64,000 bases of DNA from Mycolicibacterium vulneris (GCF_002104765.1 NZ_NCXM01000025.1:35371-99370); one strand, 5' to 3'. Shown: positions 1 to 9,152, numbered from the stretch's first letter. Translations and numbers: made by a program. The notes: generated by a model not told the origin, from the letters alone.

Positions 1-689
1 AGACGGAAACGGGCGGCATCATGATTGCGAACACCCCCGCGTTCGACATCAAGCCAGGTTCGATGGGCCGCCCTCTTCCGGGCGTGGACGCATATATAGT
101 GCGCCACAACGATAACGGGACGATCACCGTCGTCGACGAACCCGACATCGAGGGCGAGCTCGCGCTCAAGCCGGGCTGGCCATCGATGTTCCGGGGCTAT
201 CTGAACGCCGAGGACCGGTATCGGAAGTGCTTCGCAGACGGGCTCTATCTGACCGGAGACCTCGCGAAGAAGGATGCCGACGGGTACTTCTGGTTCGTGG
301 GACGCAAAGACGATGTGATCAAGTCAGCAGGTCATCTGATCGGGCCGTTCGAGGTGGAAAGCGCGCTGACCGATCATCCGGCGGTGGCCGAAGCGGCGGT
401 CATCGGCAAGCCCGACCCGACAGTCGGTGAGATGGTCAAAGCCTTTGTCACTCTGAAGAACGGCATAGTCGGCAACGACGATCTGCGCCTCGAACTGATA
501 GGCCATGCACGCAAGCGACTCGGGGCCACAGTGGCGCCCAAAGAACTCGAGTTCGTCGACTCGCTGCCACACACGAGCAGCGGCAAAATCATGCGCCGGC
601 TGCTGAAGGCTCGTGAGCTGGGCCTGCCCGAAGGTGATACCTCCACCATCGAACAGCGTCCTGATCACCAAATTGAGCGGGTGCCGTGA
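1..689 (+). CDS. Acetyl-CoA synthetase-like AMP-forming ligase, C-terminal part (5' end outside window)
   Basis: The reading frame is open from the first base, and the residues before the first Met (TETGGIM) are the conserved A5-type motif of acetate-CoA ligases, so the gene begins upstream. Visible parts are the hinge (GLYLTGDLAKKD), the mobile C-terminal domain with GRKDDVIKSAGH, and the terminal SSGKIMRR whose lysine is the catalytic residue acetylated by Pat-type enzymes in Acs proteins. The family activates acetate or another short acid to acyl-CoA via acyl-AMP. The stop overlaps the next ATG (TGATG), so it should be translationally coupled to the dehydrogenase genes behind it. Substrate specificity cannot be read because the acyl pocket lies outside the window. 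Confidence 0.9.
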   Translation, partial: TETGGIMIANTPAFDIKPGSMGRPLPGVDAYIVRHNDNGTITVVDEPDIEGELALKPGWPSMFRGYLNAEDRYRKCFADGLYLTGDLAKKDADGYFWFVGRKDDVIKSAGHLIGPFEVESALTDHPAVAEAAVIGKPDPTVGEMVKAFVTLKNGIVGNDDLRLELIGHARKRLGATVAPKELEFVDSLPHTSSGKIMRRLLKARELGLPEGDTSTIEQRPDHQIERVP

Positions 690-1660
690 TGAGCGATACA
701 AAGTTGGCCCACGAACTTCTATCGGACATGATCCGCGTGCGCCGCATGGAGGAAAAATGCGCGGAACTGTACAGCGCGGGCAAGATTCGCGGCTTCCTCC
801 ATCTGTATGTCGGTGAAGAGGCCGTCGCCGCCGGATCGCTACGCGCGCTGGCCGATGATGACGCGGTAGTCGCGACCTACCGCGAGCACGCGCATGCGCT
901 GCTGCGCGGCATCCCCATGGCCTCGATCATGGCCGAGATGTTCGGTAAGCAGGAAGGGTGCTCACGCGGCCGTGGCGGGTCGATGCACCTGTTCAATGCC
1001 TCCAAGCGGTTCTATGGCGGCAACGCGATAGTTGCGGGTGGCCTGCCGCTCGCCGTGGGCATCGCGCTCGGCGACGCCATGATGCACCAGAAGCGGTTGA
1101 CCGCATGCTACTTCGGCGACGGCGCGGTGGCCGAGGGAGCGTTCCACGAATCGTTGAACATGGCCGCGCTATGGCACTTGCCCGTCTTGTTCTGTTGCGA
1201 GAACAACCTTTACGCGATGGGCACCGCATTAGATCGGGCGCAGTCACAGACGGATCTCACCGTCAAGGCGGCGGCGTACCGGGTTCCGACGCTGGCGGTC
1301 GACGGCATGGACGTCGAAGCATGCCATACCGCTGCGCAACAGGGCGTCGATCACGTTCGCGACACCGGTGGGCCCTTTTTCATCGAGTTCCGTACCTACC
1401 GCTTCCGGGCGCATTCGATGTTCGACCCGGAACTGTATCGAGACAAGTCCGAGGTTCAACGCTGGCGCAAGCGCGATCCGATCCAAGTCTTCAGCGAGAA
1501 GTGTCTGGCCGACGGCACCCTGTCCAAAGTCGACGTGCGTGGAATCGAGGAGTCGGCCGCGGCCGAGATCGACGACGCGGTGGCGTTCGCCGAAGCCGGA
1601 ACGTGGGAGGACGTAGAGGATCTCGAACGCGACGTGCTGACACCGGAGGCGGCGCAATGA
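689..1660 (+). CDS. Thiamine-diphosphate dehydrogenase E1 component, alpha subunit (pyruvate/acetoin type)
   Basis: The 323-residue protein has the family's usual length for the short E1alpha class. It carries GFLHLYVGEEAV near residue 32, HAHALLRG, the GRGGSMH loop, and the ThDP motif GDGAVAEG...ENN at about residues 145-175. The RYRFRAHS-type loop is present as RTYRFRAHSMFDP. E1 decarboxylates a 2-oxoacid and passes the acyl unit to lipoyl-E2. The ATG at 689 overlaps the upstream stop; a GTG at 686 is an alternative. It is followed by E1beta with an ATGA overlap. No E3 gene is nearby, so a lipoamide dehydrogenase encoded elsewhere is presumably shared. Pyruvate versus acetoin cannot be decided from sequence. 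Confidence 0.9.
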   Translation: MSDTKLAHELLSDMIRVRRMEEKCAELYSAGKIRGFLHLYVGEEAVAAGSLRALADDDAVVATYREHAHALLRGIPMASIMAEMFGKQEGCSRGRGGSMHLFNASKRFYGGNAIVAGGLPLAVGIALGDAMMHQKRLTACYFGDGAVAEGAFHESLNMAALWHLPVLFCCENNLYAMGTALDRAQSQTDLTVKAAAYRVPTLAVDGMDVEACHTAAQQGVDHVRDTGGPFFIEFRTYRFRAHSMFDPELYRDKSEVQRWRKRDPIQVFSEKCLADGTLSKVDVRGIEESAAAEIDDAVAFAEAGTWEDVEDLERDVLTPEAAQ

Positions 1661-2634
1661 AGACCACTTACCGAACCGCGGTCCACGACGCGATTCGCGA
1701 CGCCTTGCGCGACGACCCGCGCGTCGTGCTGATGGGTGAAGACGTCGGACGGTACGGCGGAACATACGCCGCCTCCAAGGGTCTGTTGGACGAATTTGGT
1801 CCGGAGCGAGTGCGCGACACCCCACTGTCGGAACTCGGCTTCGTTGGAATCGGAATCGGGGCGGCCCTGAACGGGCTGCGGCCGATCGTGGAAGTCATGA
1901 CGGTGAATTTCAGCCTGTTGGCGCTCGACCAGATCGTCAATACCGCTGCGGCTCTTCGCCATATGTCAGGTGGGCAGTTCTCGGTCCCCCTCGTCGTCCG
2001 GATGGCGACGGGCGCTGGGCGCCAGCTCGCCGCCCAGCATTCGCACAGTCTCGAGCCCTGGTATGCGCACATCCCGGGCATCAAGGTGGTCGCACCGGCC
2101 ACGGTCGAGGATGCCTACGGCATGCTCGGACCGGCGCTGGCCGATCCAGATCCGGTGGTCATATTCGAACACGTCCAGCTTTACAACACTTCGTCGGATA
2201 TCGATAGCCTCGCACCCACCGACATCTGCCGGTCAGCAATCCGTCGTAGCGGAGACGATGTCACCGTGGTGGCCTACGGCGGCTCCCTTGGCAAGGCGCT
2301 CGACGCCGCAAACGAGTTGTCGTTGACTGGAATTGAGTGTGAAGTCGTCGATCTGCGGGTGCTGCGACCGCTCGACGATGGCACCGTCCTCGACTCGGTG
2401 CGCAAGACGCATCGCGCCGTCGTCGTCGACGAGGCCTGGCATACCGGCAGTCTGGCCGCGGAAGTCATGGCGCGGGTGATGGAGGGGGCCTTTTACGACC
2501 TCGATGCCCCCGTCGTCAGGGTCTGCAGCGCGGAAGTCCCCATGCCCTACGCGAAGCACCTGGAACAGGCGGCCCTGCCCCAGACCGCCAATATCGTCGC
2601 GGCCGTGCAGAGTTTGTTCGGTGAGCGGTCATGA
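1657..2634 (+). CDS. Thiamine-diphosphate dehydrogenase E1 component, beta subunit
   Basis: The 325-residue product is a complete transketolase-like beta subunit. It has VLMGEDVGRYGGTY near residue 25, the DTPLSE loop that contacts ThDP, an internal pyrimidine-binding half, and the C-terminal transketolase domain with VVDLRVLRPLD near residue 225. The frame stays open far upstream, but the ATG at 1657 overlaps the E1alpha stop as ATGA and gives exactly the family N-terminus (MKTTYRTAVHDAI), so the upstream extension is not coding in this frame. It overlaps the E2 gene by four bases. It works as an alpha2beta2 tetramer with the preceding gene. Confidence 0.92.
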   Translation: MKTTYRTAVHDAIRDALRDDPRVVLMGEDVGRYGGTYAASKGLLDEFGPERVRDTPLSELGFVGIGIGAALNGLRPIVEVMTVNFSLLALDQIVNTAAALRHMSGGQFSVPLVVRMATGAGRQLAAQHSHSLEPWYAHIPGIKVVAPATVEDAYGMLGPALADPDPVVIFEHVQLYNTSSDIDSLAPTDICRSAIRRSGDDVTVVAYGGSLGKALDAANELSLTGIECEVVDLRVLRPLDDGTVLDSVRKTHRAVVVDEAWHTGSLAAEVMARVMEGAFYDLDAPVVRVCSAEVPMPYAKHLEQAALPQTANIVAAVQSLFGERS

Positions 2635-3845
2635 TCGACTTCAAGATGCCCGCGTTGGGTTCCGATATGGATGAAGGCACCCTGAACGAATGGTTGATCA
2701 AGCCCGGTGACAAGGTCACTCGCGGCCAGATCGTGGCCGTGGTCGAGACCACCAAAGCCGAAGTCGAAGTCGAGTGCTGGCAGGAGGGCACGGTAAACGA
2801 GCTGCTCATCCCGATCGGCGAAACCGTGCAAGTAGGAACGACTCTGGCCACGCTGCTGGCGCCGGGTGAACACGCGGAGAAGCGAGCCCGGGCTGCTGCG
2901 AGGCCCCGGTCCGGAAACAAAGCCGCCACAAAGCCGGCCGCCGCAGCGTCGATGAAGCCGTCTGCTCCTGTGGCGGCCGCTCCCGGGCATCGGCGGTGGG
3001 TATCGCCCGCCGCGCGACGGCTGGCCCAATCGCTGCATGTCGATGTCGATGCGGTGAGCGGTACCGGTCCGCAGGGCGCTGTGACCATCATTGACGTCGA
3101 GCACATGGCTTCGGTTGCAAACACGGCCATCAAACCGCCGGCCAAGCCGGCGACGAAGGCCACGCCGGCCGATCGCGCGGCCCAGATGCGCAAGTCGATC
3201 GCGGCCGCGATGAGCCGGTCCAAGCGGGAGATCCCGCACTACTACCTCGCCGAGGAAATCGTGTTGGAGAAGTCGCTTTCCTGGCTGACCACACGCAATG
3301 CGCAACGGTCCATTGACGAACGGGTCCTGCCGGCCGTACTGATCCTCAAGGCAGTCGGCCTCGCGGCGCAGCGATTCGATGAGTTCAACGGGTTCTGGCG
3401 ACAAGACGGCTTCGAGCCGGCGACCGGGGTGCATGTCGGGGTCGGGATCTCGTTGCGCGGTGGCGGCCTGGTCGCCCCGGCCATTCACGACGTTCCGGAG
3501 AAAAAACTGGACGAGTTGATGGACAACCTCACCGATCTGGTGGCTCGAGCGCGTTCGTTCTCGCTGCGGAGTTCGGAGATGTCGGACCCCACCATCACGG
3601 TCACCAATCTCGGCGATCAAGGCGTCGATGCGGTGTTCGGCGTCATCTATCCTCCGCAGGTTGCCATCGTCGGGTTCGGCCAACCGACCGAGCGGGTTTG
3701 CGTCATCGACGGAGGAATCCGAGTGGTCACCACCGTGCAAGCCACCCTTGCTGCCGACCATCGCGCAAGTGACGGTCACCGCGGTGCGCTGTTCCTCGCC
3801 GCAATCGACGAGTTGCTCCAGCAACCCGATCTCCTGGAGAAGTGA
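2631..3845 (+). CDS. Dihydrolipoamide acyltransferase (E2) with one lipoyl domain
   Basis: This 404-residue E2 has one N-terminal biotinyl-lipoyl domain (residues 1-80, lipoylation site K42 in ETTKAEV), an Ala/Pro/Lys-rich linker (85-118), a peripheral subunit-binding domain (about 122-160, WVSPAARRLAQ) and a CoA-dependent acyltransferase core. The core ends in DHRASDGHRGA, which supplies the catalytic His and Asp. It transfers the acyl group from E1 through the swinging lipoyl arm to CoA. A single lipoyl domain is typical of short-chain or acetoin-type complexes. It starts inside the E1beta stop (ATGA), six bases before the acyl carrier protein gene. Confidence 0.92.
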   Translation: MIDFKMPALGSDMDEGTLNEWLIKPGDKVTRGQIVAVVETTKAEVEVECWQEGTVNELLIPIGETVQVGTTLATLLAPGEHAEKRARAAARPRSGNKAATKPAAAASMKPSAPVAAAPGHRRWVSPAARRLAQSLHVDVDAVSGTGPQGAVTIIDVEHMASVANTAIKPPAKPATKATPADRAAQMRKSIAAAMSRSKREIPHYYLAEEIVLEKSLSWLTTRNAQRSIDERVLPAVLILKAVGLAAQRFDEFNGFWRQDGFEPATGVHVGVGISLRGGGLVAPAIHDVPEKKLDELMDNLTDLVARARSFSLRSSEMSDPTITVTNLGDQGVDAVFGVIYPPQVAIVGFGQPTERVCVIDGGIRVVTTVQATLAADHRASDGHRGALFLAAIDELLQQPDLLEK

Positions 3846-3851
3846 TGTGCC

Positions 3852-4106
3852 ATGACCGATGAATCACGTGCTGTTGTCCTGTCTGTCCTGACATCCATTG
3901 CACCCGAAGTCGAACCCGACGACATTGACGATGACGTTCTGCTACGAGATCAGGTCGACCTCGATTCCATGGACTGGCTCAACTTTCTGCGCGGCATTCA
4001 TCGACGGTTGAACGTCGATATCCCAGAAGCGGACTACGCCTCGCTACGCACGTTGGCAGACGTGGTGAGTTACGTCGAACGGAACGCATCCAAAACCCCG
4101 CGCTGA
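3852..4106 (+). CDS. Stand-alone acyl carrier protein
   Basis: This 84-residue acidic four-helix protein has the phosphopantetheine attachment site in LDSMDWLNF (Ser about residue 39), preceded by an acidic loop (DDIDDDVLLRDQ). It starts 6 bases after the E2 stop, so it is co-transcribed with the 2-oxoacid dehydrogenase. Carrier proteins normally sit with synthases or ligases, so its presence as the last gene of a dehydrogenase operon is unusual. Inference: acyl units made or activated here may be loaded onto a dedicated carrier. No cognate phosphopantetheinyl transferase is in the window. Confidence 0.85.
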   Translation: MTDESRAVVLSVLTSIAPEVEPDDIDDDVLLRDQVDLDSMDWLNFLRGIHRRLNVDIPEADYASLRTLADVVSYVERNASKTPR

Positions 4107-4129
4107 TAACCGAAGCGCAGACCGCTGGG

Positions 4130-5551
4130 CTACTGCGCGCTGCGCCGAGTCGGCTGGGGCGGGTGCGGCACGAACTCCAGCGACAACAGCACCGCCAACG
4201 CGATCGGGACGTGGTGGACACACAACACCACATAGCGCCGGCCGCCCAGGGAGTGGTACTTGCTCAGGTACCGATAAAGTGACTCAAGCCGGATCAGCGG
4301 ATCCAACAAATGGATCAACCGGTACGCCAGGCGCTGCAAACGACCAGGCCGAGTGGCATCGAAGATCTCTGGAAATGCGGCAAACGCCAGCGACAGCCGT
4401 TCTGCGCCAGCATTTTTCGAGACGGTGATCATGTCAAACGACAGCCGTTCGTCAACGCCGTTGGGGGCAATTGGTAGCCGGAAAGGCACGTCCAGGCTGA
4501 CTTCTGACCCTTCTCCGGCGGTGGCGTATCGGTGGAACGCAACTACCCGCCCACGCCGGTCGCGCGCCATGGCAAGTTTGACGCCGGGCAAGCGACCCTG
4601 TAAAGCCCCGTCCAGGTTCATACAAAATCCGCGTTCGGTGCGCCCGGCCCGGCGCGCGGCATACAGCACATCGGTCAGTTCGGCGAGCAGTGGACCGTCG
4701 AGTTCCTGCTCATCGACGAATTCGGTGGTGATCCCGCAGTTGTGCGTGCGCTGGACGGCCTGGCGTAAGTTGCGATGGCTGCGGCCCTTCAAGCTGAACT
4801 GACGAACGTCGACGACGACATCGCACCCGATCGGCACCGCCAACCTCGGGTGTCCGATCATCTGCTCGCGCCAGAGTCCCAGCTGACGCTGACCACACCC
4901 CAACACGATGATCCGCCAGCCACGGTCGCGGCACATTCGGGCGAAATGACTGACCAACGAGGGGAATTGGGTGGGATCACCGATCGGATCGCCGCTCACC
5001 ACCGCGAACCCGAGCCGGGTGCGGTACGCAATCGCCGCGGTTTCGTCGCGGGCGAAGTAATAGCTTTTGCTCGAATGCATCGCGAAGGGCGCCAGAGGAT
5101 CACCCCGTGTCGCGTCGACCAGCGCCCATACCCGTTCCAGCATCTCCGGTTGCGGCCGCGTCGAGGTGGGCAACACGAGGGTCAACCCGCTGCCGCCGAT
5201 GAGGACGTTGCCGAGAATGTCGAACGAGAGAAAGTGTGCACCCAGTCCTGCAAACGCCACGGCCGCCGCGGCGGCCGCATGCGCGCCCGTCACCGGCCGG
5301 CCAAGGAAAATGCCGCGCGCGATCAGGGCCACCGCGGCAAGCAACGCCAGTGACCAGCCGAACCGGCCGGGGGCGATCCGTTCGAAGCCGGAGTTTTGGT
5401 ACACCAGCAGGATTACGAGGCAGCTCAACGTAGACAGCAACAACAGGATGCCGATGGTGCGGGCCGCCCGCGCGTCACCTCTGACTAAGAATCGGTCGCC
5501 CGGTGCGGCACTGACTCGGCCCCGAAGATGGCTGATTTTCACGGTGCCCAC
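4130..5551 (-). CDS. DUF2156 / lysyl-phosphatidylglycerol-synthase C-domain membrane protein
   Basis: The 473-residue protein has a hydrophobic N-terminal part with about five membrane segments (roughly residues 30-125). A soluble GNAT-like DUF2156 region follows, with YYFARDETAAIAYRTRLG, GDPIGDP and SLKGRSHRNLRQAV, and a hydrophobic segment lies near the C-terminus (IALAVLLSLEFV). The same domain in MprF/LysX transfers aminoacyl groups from aminoacyl-tRNA to phosphatidylglycerol, altering surface charge. There is no lysyl-tRNA synthetase domain as in LysX. Its start lies 13 bases inside the end of the upstream P-type ATPase gene on the same strand, so the two are coupled. Transfer activity is inferred. 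Confidence 0.8.
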   Translation of the reverse strand: MGTVKISHLRGRVSAAPGDRFLVRGDARAARTIGILLLLSTLSCLVILLVYQNSGFERIAPGRFGWSLALLAAVALIARGIFLGRPVTGAHAAAAAAVAFAGLGAHFLSFDILGNVLIGGSGLTLVLPTSTRPQPEMLERVWALVDATRGDPLAPFAMHSSKSYYFARDETAAIAYRTRLGFAVVSGDPIGDPTQFPSLVSHFARMCRDRGWRIIVLGCGQRQLGLWREQMIGHPRLAVPIGCDVVVDVRQFSLKGRSHRNLRQAVQRTHNCGITTEFVDEQELDGPLLAELTDVLYAARRAGRTERGFCMNLDGALQGRLPGVKLAMARDRRGRVVAFHRYATAGEGSEVSLDVPFRLPIAPNGVDERLSFDMITVSKNAGAERLSLAFAAFPEIFDATRPGRLQRLAYRLIHLLDPLIRLESLYRYLSKYHSLGGRRYVVLCVHHVPIALAVLLSLEFVPHPPQPTRRSAQ

Positions 5552-8364
5552 TTCCTGAGCAGATACCGCAAGATCTCGTCGGCTCCCCAGACGATCACCG
5601 GATATGCCGGCAGCAGAAGCAGATCCGAGGCCGGTAGTGGCACGGTGCCCAATAAAGACTGCATCGGCGGCGCGTAAACGAACAGGGCCGCCAACGCGAT
5701 CTCGGCTGCAATGGCGGCCAGTAGGTACCGATTCGTGAACACACCTACCGACCGCAAAGAAGCCCGTTGGGTCCGCACGGCAAAAGCCGTGCCGACCTGC
5801 CCGGCCATCATGCCCAGGAACGCCATCGTCGTCGCTTGCTGATAGGCATGGTGCAGCGGGGCATCACCGTTCACGGGTGCGCCCGGATGCCAGCCCGCTT
5901 TCACCAGAACGTAGAAGAATCCACCCATCTGTAGTGCGGCGACGATGGCACCGAGAAACAACCAGGCCCGCGCCAACATCGGAGCACGGATCACGCCCTC
6001 CTTGTGCGGGCGCGGCGGACGCGCCATGATCCCCGGTTCGGCGGGTTCGCGGCTCAGCGACAGTGCCGGCAGCGTTTCGCTGCCCACGTCGAAAGCCAAT
6101 AGCTGCATGATCGTAATCGGCAGTGGTATCAGTCCGCCGCCGATGGCAAATACCAAGAACGGCACGGTTTCTGGCGTGGCATGAGCGAAGATGAAGACGA
6201 TGAATTTACGCACGTTGTCATAGATCCGCCGGCCCGCGTGCACAGCGGTGACGATCGTACTGAAATTGTCGTCGACGAGCACCATCGTTGCGGCTTCACG
6301 AGCGACGTCGGTGCCGGACTTACCCATCGCCACCCCGATATTCGCGCAGCGCAACGCCGGAGCGTCATTGACGCCATCGCCGGTCATCGCGACCACGTGC
6401 CCGCCGTCGCGCAGTGCCTCAGCTATGTGCAATTTGGCTTCCGGAGACGCCCGGGCGAAGATCACCTCGGGGTTGTCCTGGATCAGCGCGGCGAGCTGCG
6501 CCTCGCTGAGTCGCTCGAATTGATCTCCGGTCACGACGGTGGGGTGCTCGCCGGTGATGCCGACGCGCTGGGCGATGGCTCTCGCGGTGAGTGGGTGGTC
6601 GCCGGTGATCATGATGATGCGGATCCCCGCCGTGCGGCACTGGGCGACCGAGTCGGTGACGCCCGCGCGCGGCGGATCGAGCAACGCGATCAGGCCGGTG
6701 AAGCACAGGTCCCGCTCCGCCTCGGTGCGGCGCTGCGGTTGCGGTTCGTTGACGGTCAGCTCGCGCGATGCGAAAGCAAGCACACGCAAGCCTTCGGCGG
6801 CGAACGCGTTGACGGCCGCCTCGACTTCCCCGCGCCCAGCAGCGCTGAGTGTTGCCGGGTGGCCGCCGGTGTCAAGCACGCGGCTGCATCTCGACAACAC
6901 CGCTTCCGGCGCACCCTTGGTATGAACGACGGATGACTGGTCGGGCACTTGGTCGACGGTCGACATCAGCTTCAGTTGGGGGTCGAAGTGAAATTGACAG
7001 CGGCGCTGCGCGTCTCGCCAGCGGTGGTTGGGGTCCGCGCCCAATGCCTGGGCGGCCATCAGAATGGCAATCTCGGTCGGGTCTCCGGTCGGATCACCCC
7101 CGTCGTGCAGGCTCGCGTTGTTGCAGCTGGCCGCGGCACCGGCCAATGATCGCACTGCCGTGGAGGTGGTGGCTGCGGAGGCTGCAAAAGCCCTGTCGTC
7201 CAGCTCAACTCGTCGCCCCGGCACCCAGGCGGCGACCGGTACCATCCGGTTCTCGGTCAGAGTGCCGGTTTTGTCCGTACAGATCACGTCGGTGGAGCCC
7301 AACGTCTCCACCGCTGAGAGGCGCTTGACGAGAGCGCCCCGGCCCGCCAATTGCCGCACCGCCACGGCGAGCGCCAGCGTTATCACCGGCAGCAAACCTT
7401 CTGGCACCATCCCGGCCAGCAGGCCGGCCGCAAACACCAGCGAATTGATCAGGGTCAGGTGCGCAGCCAGGGTAGCCACCGGGATGAAGGACAGCGCCAG
7501 CATTACCGATACCGCGGCTATCAGCCAGGCGACCCGACGGACCTGATGTTCCAAGGGACTCTGATCGGCTTTGACTCGCTCGGAAAGCGCCGCGATGCGG
7601 CCGATCTCGGTCGCCATGCCGGTCGCGAACGCCACCCCGCGCGCCTCGCCGCTGGTGCAGCTGCTGCCGCTGAAGACCAACTCGTGCGCGGACAGCAGCG
7701 GCACATTCGCATCCGCCATGGCAGCTGAACGCACCACCGGCACGGATTCCCCAGTCAACGCCGACATGTCGACTCCGACGGCACCATCGAGCAGTCGGAC
7801 GTCTGCGGCGATGCGGTCCCCCTCCCGGATCAACATGATGTCACCGGGCACTAGCTGGGTCGCGTCGACTTCGGTCATCATCCCGTCGCGTTCGACCGTG
7901 GCGCGTTGCGGCAGAAACTTGGCGAGTTCTTCCACCGCACGCTCGGCTTGCAGCTCCTGAACGAATGAGAACGCCGCGTTGAGCACGATGATCAGCACGA
8001 CCGCGGTGGCGACGACACTGGAGCCGACGACCAGCAGCAGTCCAGCGGCCAACCACAACAGCAGGGCCAGTGGATGGGTGAACTGACGCGCCAAATCGAC
8101 CGGCCAGCGGCGCACGCGCTGGTGCCGCAGCGTATTCGGTCCGTATTGCAGCAACCGCCGCTCCGCCTCGCGGGTCGACAGGCCCTCACTGGTGCTGCGC
8201 AGATCCCGGAGCAGCCGATCGGCAGCCTCCTCCGGATCGAGAACCACCATCGGCGCGCCCTGATCGTCAACGGCCGTCGGGTGACTCCTGTGCGTTCTGA
8301 TGTCGCTCATCCGGGCCGGCACCACCGCAGGTTGTCGAGGGGCGGCGGGCGCCGAATCCGACAC
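5539..8364 (-). CDS. P-type cation-transporting ATPase
   Basis: The 941-residue P-type ATPase has an N-terminal cation_ATPase_N region, an A domain with the TGES loop (ALTGESVPV), and a core membrane motif MVPEGLLPV. The phosphorylation site is DKTGTLTEN, followed by KGAPEAVL, DPPRAGV, TGDHPLTA and the hinge TGDGVNDAPAL, then about four C-terminal membrane helices. PEGL together with the N-terminal domain points to the P2 (Ca/Mg/Na-type) group. It resembles the CtpF-type enzymes found in mycobacterial dormancy regulons, but orthology was not verified. The GTG at 8364 is preceded by GGAGGG at good spacing. Two DosR-like palindromes lie 70-175 bases upstream. It is co-transcribed with the overlapping DUF2156 gene. 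Confidence 0.9.
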   Translation of the reverse strand: MSDSAPAAPRQPAVVPARMSDIRTHRSHPTAVDDQGAPMVVLDPEEAADRLLRDLRSTSEGLSTREAERRLLQYGPNTLRHQRVRRWPVDLARQFTHPLALLLWLAAGLLLVVGSSVVATAVVLIIVLNAAFSFVQELQAERAVEELAKFLPQRATVERDGMMTEVDATQLVPGDIMLIREGDRIAADVRLLDGAVGVDMSALTGESVPVVRSAAMADANVPLLSAHELVFSGSSCTSGEARGVAFATGMATEIGRIAALSERVKADQSPLEHQVRRVAWLIAAVSVMLALSFIPVATLAAHLTLINSLVFAAGLLAGMVPEGLLPVITLALAVAVRQLAGRGALVKRLSAVETLGSTDVICTDKTGTLTENRMVPVAAWVPGRRVELDDRAFAASAATTSTAVRSLAGAAASCNNASLHDGGDPTGDPTEIAILMAAQALGADPNHRWRDAQRRCQFHFDPQLKLMSTVDQVPDQSSVVHTKGAPEAVLSRCSRVLDTGGHPATLSAAGRGEVEAAVNAFAAEGLRVLAFASRELTVNEPQPQRRTEAERDLCFTGLIALLDPPRAGVTDSVAQCRTAGIRIIMITGDHPLTARAIAQRVGITGEHPTVVTGDQFERLSEAQLAALIQDNPEVIFARASPEAKLHIAEALRDGGHVVAMTGDGVNDAPALRCANIGVAMGKSGTDVAREAATMVLVDDNFSTIVTAVHAGRRIYDNVRKFIVFIFAHATPETVPFLVFAIGGGLIPLPITIMQLLAFDVGSETLPALSLSREPAEPGIMARPPRPHKEGVIRAPMLARAWLFLGAIVAALQMGGFFYVLVKAGWHPGAPVNGDAPLHHAYQQATTMAFLGMMAGQVGTAFAVRTQRASLRSVGVFTNRYLLAAIAAEIALAALFVYAPPMQSLLGTVPLPASDLLLLPAYPVIVWGADEILRYLLRKWAP

Positions 8365-8431
8365 GGGTCATCCCTCCTTCAGCGCTGCAAGCAACCATTT
8401 CGACGGTATTAGTGCCTCGGCGCACCGACGA

Positions 8432-8445
8432 GGGTCATTTGTCCT
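8432..8445. promoter_or_regulatory. Weak DosR-box-like palindrome
   Basis: GGGTCATTTGTCCT matches the DosR core GGGACTTNNGTCCC with three differences. It lies 68 bases upstream of the ATPase start, in the same divergent promoter region as the much stronger copy at 8523-8536. A pair of boxes is common at DosR promoters. Confidence 0.35.
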
Positions 8446-8519
8446 TGAGTCACAGCCCTTGGTCACCACACAAATGGCGATGGGCGGGTGGGGCGGATTC
8501 ACGACGAATGTCCCGATGG

Positions 8520-8539
8520 TCTGGGACTTCCGTCCCTCG
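8520..8539. promoter_or_regulatory. DosR box in the ATPase / membrane protein divergent promoter
   Basis: The core GGGACTTCCGTCCC (8523-8536) is a perfect match to the central part of the mycobacterial DosR consensus TTSGGGACTWWAGTCCCSAA. It lies 106 bases before the membrane-protein ATG at 8645 and 156 bases before the ATPase GTG at 8364, so it could serve either gene. Confidence 0.75.
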
Positions 8540-8644
8540 TCGGGCATCCCGTTTGAATGCTCAGATATCACTATGAGATGGATATCTCACGCGCAACGAC
8601 CTGTCGTCGGATAGATGCCAGGCGCAGCAATGGAGGTGTGACAA

Positions 8645-9118
8645 ATGAGTACTACAAGTACAGAACTACCAGGGTTTCGCACCCGAATGTTCGCACGCGT
8701 GCTCGGCCCGTTCTTGGTCATCTTCGCCGCAACGACCGTGGCCCGCGCATCGGATATGCGGAAGCTGCTGTCAGATTTCGAGGCCAACTCCGCGTTGCCG
8801 TGGGTGACGGCCGGTTTCCTGCTGCTGGCGGCCCTGGTTATTGTCGGGCTCCATCAGTACTGGCGAGGTGCGGCGGCGATCACCGTGTCCGTCGTGGGAT
8901 GGGTATTCGCGCTGCGCGCGATATTTCTGATGGCGTTCCCACATGCCTTCATGGGGGCTGCCGACGCCGCGATGCGCATGACCGCCCTGTGGGTGAGTGT
9001 CACCGTTGTCGTCGGGTTGGTGGGGCTCTACCTGACCTACGTCGGCTGGCGGCCGGTGCCGGCTCCCCCGTCGACACAAGCCAAGACGTCTAGTCCCGAT
9101 ATCCCCCGCGCTGCCTGA
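8645..9118 (+). CDS. Small four-helix integral membrane protein, function unknown
   Basis: This 157-residue protein has four predicted membrane segments (about residues 15-33, 50-70, 76-98 and 113-133), a polar N-terminus and a Pro/Ser-rich tail. The ATG is preceded by GGAGGTG (8632-8638), a strong ribosome-binding site. No catalytic motif is visible. It is transcribed away from the P-type ATPase from a region holding a perfect DosR core, and a long hairpin follows the gene. Induction under hypoxia is inferred from that box; the function is not recognised. Confidence 0.8.
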   Translation: MSTTSTELPGFRTRMFARVLGPFLVIFAATTVARASDMRKLLSDFEANSALPWVTAGFLLLAALVIVGLHQYWRGAAAITVSVVGWVFALRAIFLMAFPHAFMGAADAAMRMTALWVSVTVVVGLVGLYLTYVGWRPVPAPPSTQAKTSSPDIPRAA

Positions 9119-9152
9119 CGCAGGCGCCCGGCTAGCCGGCATCCGAGCTGGA

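Noticed and set aside
2547..3824. A 425-codon frame on the minus strand across the E2 gene
   Set aside because: It is Arg/Gly-rich, has no domain, and lies antisense to a complete E2 with all catalytic motifs; long antisense frames are expected at this GC content.
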